Source of the DNA: Epiperipatus broadwayi
Lineage: Eukaryota; Onychophora; Udeonychophora; Euonychophora; Peripatidae
Reading direction: 5' to 3'
Assembly: GCA_028023455.1 (NCBI GenBank)
Contig: JAQFVV010012423.1
Coordinates: 3,209,753-3,273,752, forward strand
Length of the DNA stretch: 64,000 nt
The position numbers and the translations under genes were made by a program. This document shows, one piece after another, positions 59,700-64,000 of this stretch. Below the pieces are notes generated by a model. It saw only the letters and a program-made list of their open reading frames with translations. It was not told where the DNA came from and did not search any database. Every line of letters begins with the position of its first letter. The first letter of the stretch is position 1.

Positions 59700-59814
59700 A
59701 TTCTATGAGGAATTTGCTCCTGTTTTAGCACTTTGCGTAAGCATATAAAATAGTAAGCATGTAATGTTTGAAAGAAATATTAATGCATCATAATTTTTTG
59801 TAAGTATATATAAG

Positions 59815-59845
<31 letters not shown>

Positions 59846-60685
59846 CATAAAATTATGATGATATATATATATATAAGCAAGATAAGGATGTAGTTTTTAG
59901 CTCATCAGTGGATTATAATATTAATGGTTAGTTCGGATATTAGACAAATAAAACTTGGAATAATTTTCAAGTTACACAATATATTTTGCTTGATCAGTAA
60001 GTAGTCTGACCATGTCAGTAAAAGAATATTTACCTATTTTTAAATATGTAGGAATAACGGGGGGGGGGTGCTAAAATCCTTATGATTTAGAAGTTGGAAT
60101 CTTTGACATGGGGTTTTATTTTTATTGTTTCTTTTAGACAATGATAGGATAACCCACTTTCCTATTATCAACTTTTTATTCAATACTAGCCATTATATAT
60201 TACAAATATAGTAATACTTTCTGCAATGCAGTATTTATATTGAAAAAAGTTATACTGCTAAAATAATTTTAATATACTGTACTTGTTAGAAAAAAAAAAT
60301 AATAACATTAAATTAATTGAGTTATTTTTTAAAATAGTTTAGACAATCAACTTTTTTTTCTTACATGACTGACTTGACATTTTATAATACATTTTTTTTA
60401 AACAACAAAAAAGTAAAAACATTTTTTAAACTTCTATTTTTACATCCGTTCTTCTGCTTACTGATTTTATCAACTAGAAATTAAAAATCTCCATAAGGAT
60501 TTAATTTAGTTTGTTTTTATGAGTGATCTTTTTTTATTTTTTTTTTTAATAATATTTGTTTTTTGCTAATGTTCCTTCAACTGATGGTTAGGAATATGCC
60601 AATCACTGTCATGTAATTAGTTAAAAGAAGAAAAAACAAGAAATACCTAGGATTACCAATATATTTGAATACAAGTATAATGTAT
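59700..60685. other. Non-coding stretch
   Basis: Contains an AT-rich inverted repeat (59,786-59,870, with cataattttttgtaa and ttacataaaattatg mirrored round AT runs) and a G9 run at 60,060-60,068. Nothing else was seen. Confidence 0.45.
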
Positions 60686-60689
60686 GTAG

Positions 60690-60905
60690 TGAACTTATAA
60701 ATATAATTAGAGGGGATTTAAATTTAGACTTTCAAGCTCTCTTCAGCTGGACCAACTGATCAGTGCTGGCCTCGCATAAAATATGGATAATTGAGAACAT
60801 TTATCTATTTCACATGTATATAGTCATATGTATCTGTTATATAAGATGGAGTGGATAGATGAAGGGAGCTTGAAAGTCTGTTCAAATTCTCTTTGATTAT
60901 CAATG
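60690..60905. repeat. FB family copy 7 (short foldback)
   Basis: Left arm agaggggatttaaatttaga, ctttcaagctctcttcagct; right arm agatgaagggagcttgaaag, tctgttcaaattctcttt. They are inverted complements. The middle has ggaccaactgatcagtgctg and cacatgtatatagtcatatg, as in other FB right arms. Most of the left arm and the AT centre are deleted. Confidence 0.65.
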
Positions 60906-60960
60906 TAGTAAGTTTTTTTCTGCATTTCATAATGTACATGTAATATATATATATATATTT

Positions 60961-61220
60961 ATAATTGAAATAATATTTTTAACGGTTTATAAACAATTAC
61001 AAGCAATCTTAAAATCTGCAGAAGTACTTTTGGTTATTTTCTAACCTGCCTCAACTGCCATTAAATTCATGGAATTTGAATTGATGACATTTGCTTCCGC
61101 TTTTGGTTTTTGAATTTAATGGCAGTTCAGGCAGGTTAGAAAGTAACCGAAAGTACTTCTGCGGATTTTAAGATTGTTTGTAATTGTTTATAAACCATTA
61201 AAAATATTATTTTAATTATA
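60961..61220. repeat. Palindrome with ~107-bp arms carrying a PLE-like terminal motif
   Basis: Arms 60,961-61,066 and 61,113-61,220 are inverted complements with few differences. Reading outward, the right arm has ggcagg, ggtta-gaaag-taacc hairpin, gaaagtacttctgc, then gattttaagattg. The string GAAAGTACTTCTG is the same as in PLE-D (41,850-41,862), and GCAG/CTGC can pair round it as stem I does there. It is probably another head-to-head pair of element ends. Confidence 0.7.
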
Positions 61221-61229
61221 ATTACAATA

Positions 61230-63125
61230 TTGTTTTTAATTAACAGATATTTTATTTATTATATATATATATATATAAACATTACAAGCGATTTGGGGTA
61301 ATTTTAATTATATATATATTTGTGAGGAATACAAAAAATTATCAATGAAGATATAATTTAAATTTAGTTGATAATAAATTAGAAATTATGAACAAACAAT
61401 AAAGTAATAATTATGTCAAATGTTGAAATTTCTTTTTTCCTTACATTTTAAATGGTAAACATTATTTATCTTAGCCTTATTGGTTTTCATAGTTCTCCTA
61501 GTTTCTATTGATGTAAAGCTTTTTTCTCTAACATTATTAAAACTGAAATTAGTGTGAAAATTATGTCTCAAGCCTGTTTTTTTTTAAAATTCAGTATGGT
61601 GGCCTGAACATCAAACTAATTTCTCTTTATGTAAATGACAGTTTTTCCATCCAAGCACAAATTACATATAATACAATGCAAATCTTCAAAAATAAACACA
61701 TTATACTTTTTTTTATTTTAAATAAAAAAGGCATTTTAAAAATGTATAGTTTGTTCATCAATTTTATAATATTCAACTCTTTTTTAAAAGTATATAAATT
61801 TAACAGTCATTTTTTTTTCTTTTTAAACATAAATTTAGCTTTTAAGATAAACCAAATATTAAGCATTCCATTTGCATCCATATAACAAAAACAATTATAC
61901 TTCCATATCATAAAAAAATATTCCTTTATCTAAATTTTATATTAACTTTCCATTTTCTTTTTGTGAAATTAATAACATTATGAAAATAACTTTTAAAAAA
62001 ATATTTTCTTCATATTAGTTAGCTTAAGTTTTATTAAAAAATTATATTTCTTATAATGAGATAAAGCTATTAAAAATAGATATTCATTTACTCTGAATAT
62101 ATCAAATATATTGAATTTAAAATCTTTATTTATCTCCTTAAGTCCTCTGGTTTTATGGTCACATTTTTTTTAGTATTTGATATCTATTGTACTCAACACT
62201 TAAAATGATTACTATCATTTTCTACAACAATCATTGTAGTTCTTAATTAAGCTTCATGTAAAACTTTTTGATAGGGAACAACTGACTTTTTTTTCAGTAA
62301 TTATTTAAAATAGTTATTTAAGTATATTTAAAAAAAACTTTTAAATAAAAAAATAATAATGATTATAAAGAATTACTACTTTCAAACAATTGGATAAATT
62401 TAAAAAAATATTAATAATCAATTTTACAATGACACTAATAATCAAAAAATAAATCTTTTCATGTTTATATTTATATTTTTGGAAATAGTTTTAAAAATTT
62501 ACTTTAAACATATCATTCCTTACCCTAAAAAAATATGGTTGTAAGTATACATTTATGAGCTGTCAAACTGATCTTTGGTCATAATTTAATAATTATAAAT
62601 AAAATATGCCATTTAAAAAGTATTTAATAGATTTGTGATTATTTTATAGTCATATGCTTCAATTCTAAGATCAATCTTTAAACAAGAAGGGATTTTGCAA
62701 ATTTCCTTTTCTTATTATTGATTTTAACATTGTTAATGAATACAAATAAATGAATAAAAGACATTATTATAATTACATAATCTCTAATAGTTCATATTTT
62801 TGTTATTAGTTTAGTATTTGGAAGATTTGTGATTTGACTTGTATTACTTGAATTGAGAGTTCCATGTGCAATCATTGTTCCATCTGATTGGCTGTCACAT
62901 AAGCATTTTAAGGCACTTTTGTCAATGGTTTTAGACTTTCATGATATTATTTGGAAGATTTTAATATGATGTTTTTGAATTATTTTTTTTTTTGTAAATA
63001 CTAATTTCTAATAAACCAAATCGAATTTATTGAATTCTGTTAAGAATAAAGATATAAATACTGAAATAAAATTTAAATTTTTGCCTCAAATTGTCCTAAT
63101 ATTTGGAAAAAAATAATTGCAATAC
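61230..63125. other. Non-coding AT-rich stretch
   Basis: Only chance frames were seen (for example the Phe/Ile/Lys-rich frame at 61,676-61,885). Confidence 0.45.
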
Positions 63126-63139
63126 AAAATTTTGGATAT

Positions 63140-63300
63140 ATATATATTGTACCAGTCAAAACATGTTTATCCATCTAACATGAGCTGGAACTCACAAAAT
63201 GTACTTCAAACCCAGTCTATCTGGGAGATTTAGGTCAAGGACCAGCCTGGATTCGAACCCACTCATTAAGCCCCAGATCTAACACCTAATGAATAACATA
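63140..63300 (-). mobile_element. Possible second SINE-like family (B-box sequence)
   Basis: On the minus strand GGTTCGAATCC (63,249-63,259) is a perfect pol III B box, preceded by a D-arm-like gttagatctggggct and followed by a body ending in ataaacatgttttgactgg and an AT tail. A good A box was not fixed, and no second copy was found in this window. Confidence 0.4.
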
Positions 63301-63304
63301 ATAG

Positions 63305-64000
63305 TGATGACACATGAGAATTAATTTTAATCTGGCTGACTAGCAAAGCTGAGCAAAACAATGAGACATCTATTAACTATGACTTAAACTAAAATATATA
63401 TAAGTATGGTTGTACTTTTGGAAGTGGAAAAAAAAGGAATTCAAACTACTCAAATAAGTTAGACAATAAAAATATAGTTTAATATACTGACAAATTATTA
63501 TACATTTATAAATTAATTATATACATTAGTGTGTGCATGAATGAGCAAGCAGTAGATGGTTACATAGTGTCATTCACACTATTATTTCTCATATGCTCTT
63601 TTATTAACTAGCTAAATAATATATTATAAATAAACACACATCTTTGGTGGGTCCAATATTAAGATGCCAATCGAATATTAGAAAGAATTACATAATACTG
63701 CCATTAACACTTTGATTTACGGTTCAGAAACGTGATTAACATATATTTTTATAGGAGCGTTCTGAAAGTCATTATACATATGATATAAACTATTTTCACA
63801 CCATTGAGGTCATGAAAATAAACAAAATACATTTGAAAGATTATATTTGAATCTATGACAAAATATTTAATGAAAAATTGTTTTAACAAAAGTAAGACGG
63901 ACACTTTATTTTCCCCAAGGCATATATACTCTTAAATACAGAAATAAGTTACAATGGTGGGATTGTATAAGACTGAAATAAATTTAATTAATAAAAATTG
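63305..64000. other. Non-coding AT-rich stretch to the window end
   Basis: No feature was recognised. The segment cattaacactttgatttacg-gttcagaaacgtg at about 63,704 resembles the LPVLTYGSETW region of RTE/LINE ORFs and might be a tiny relic, but is too short to call. Confidence 0.35.

Overview
This is AT-rich eukaryotic DNA, almost certainly from an invertebrate animal. The evidence is long (AT)n and (ATT)n microsatellites, animal-type non-LTR retrotransposons of the RTE/BovB type, many Penelope-like elements (PLEs), a U2 snRNA-like sequence whose 3' half reads more like insect U2 than vertebrate U2, and tRNA-derived SINE-like repeats. The species cannot be fixed from the sequence; a mollusc-like genome would fit, but that is a guess. 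No single-copy host gene was identified with confidence. Two weak host-coding candidates lie near 58.2-58.5 kb and 59.5-59.7 kb.

Layout. 0-7.6 kb: foldback repeats (family called FB here), a head-to-head PLE pair (PLE-A) and an LTR-like repeat carrying a 94-bp-arm palindrome. 8-9.5 kb: a 5'-truncated RTE on the minus strand. 9.7-16 kb: mostly plain AT-rich DNA with a SINE at 15.1 kb. 16.1-18.5 kb: a decayed minus-strand PLE (PLE-E). 19.9-24.5 kb: microsatellites, one copy of an old 2.5-kb duplication and a U2-like sequence inside it. 24.5-26.6 kb: the second LTR-like repeat. 26.6-29.9 kb: a nearly complete RTE with endonuclease and reverse transcriptase. 29.9-36.3 kb: two more head-to-head PLE pairs (PLE-B, PLE-C). 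36.4-38.8 kb: the second copy of the duplication. 39.2-42.2 kb: PLE-D nested in an FB element. 42.2-64 kb: mostly non-coding, with RTE fragments (48.5, 54.7 kb), SINEs (49.6, 50.6 kb), short palindromes (51.6, 55.7, 61.0 kb), a PLE remnant (53.65-54.3 kb) and two nearly identical-loop hairpins at 45.1 kb.

How the parts fit together. PLEs encode a reverse transcriptase joined to a GIY-YIG endonuclease. Pairs A to D all have the same geometry: two copies with abutting 5' ends, one shorter than the other, and 3' ends pointing outward into or beside (AT)n. Just 3' of each GIY-YIG reading frame is a hammerhead-ribozyme-like motif. In PLE-C and PLE-E it keeps a canonical CUGANGA...GAAA core. In PLE-A, B and D it has an altered core (UUGANAA or AUGACAA) while the flanking stem I stays paired by different bases in different families. 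Short palindromes at 5.3, 51.6 and 61.0 kb look like the same geometry reduced to the element ends. This set of PLE termini and the twin hairpins at 45.1 kb are the most interesting signals in the window. All homology calls were made by reading; no database search or folding was run.
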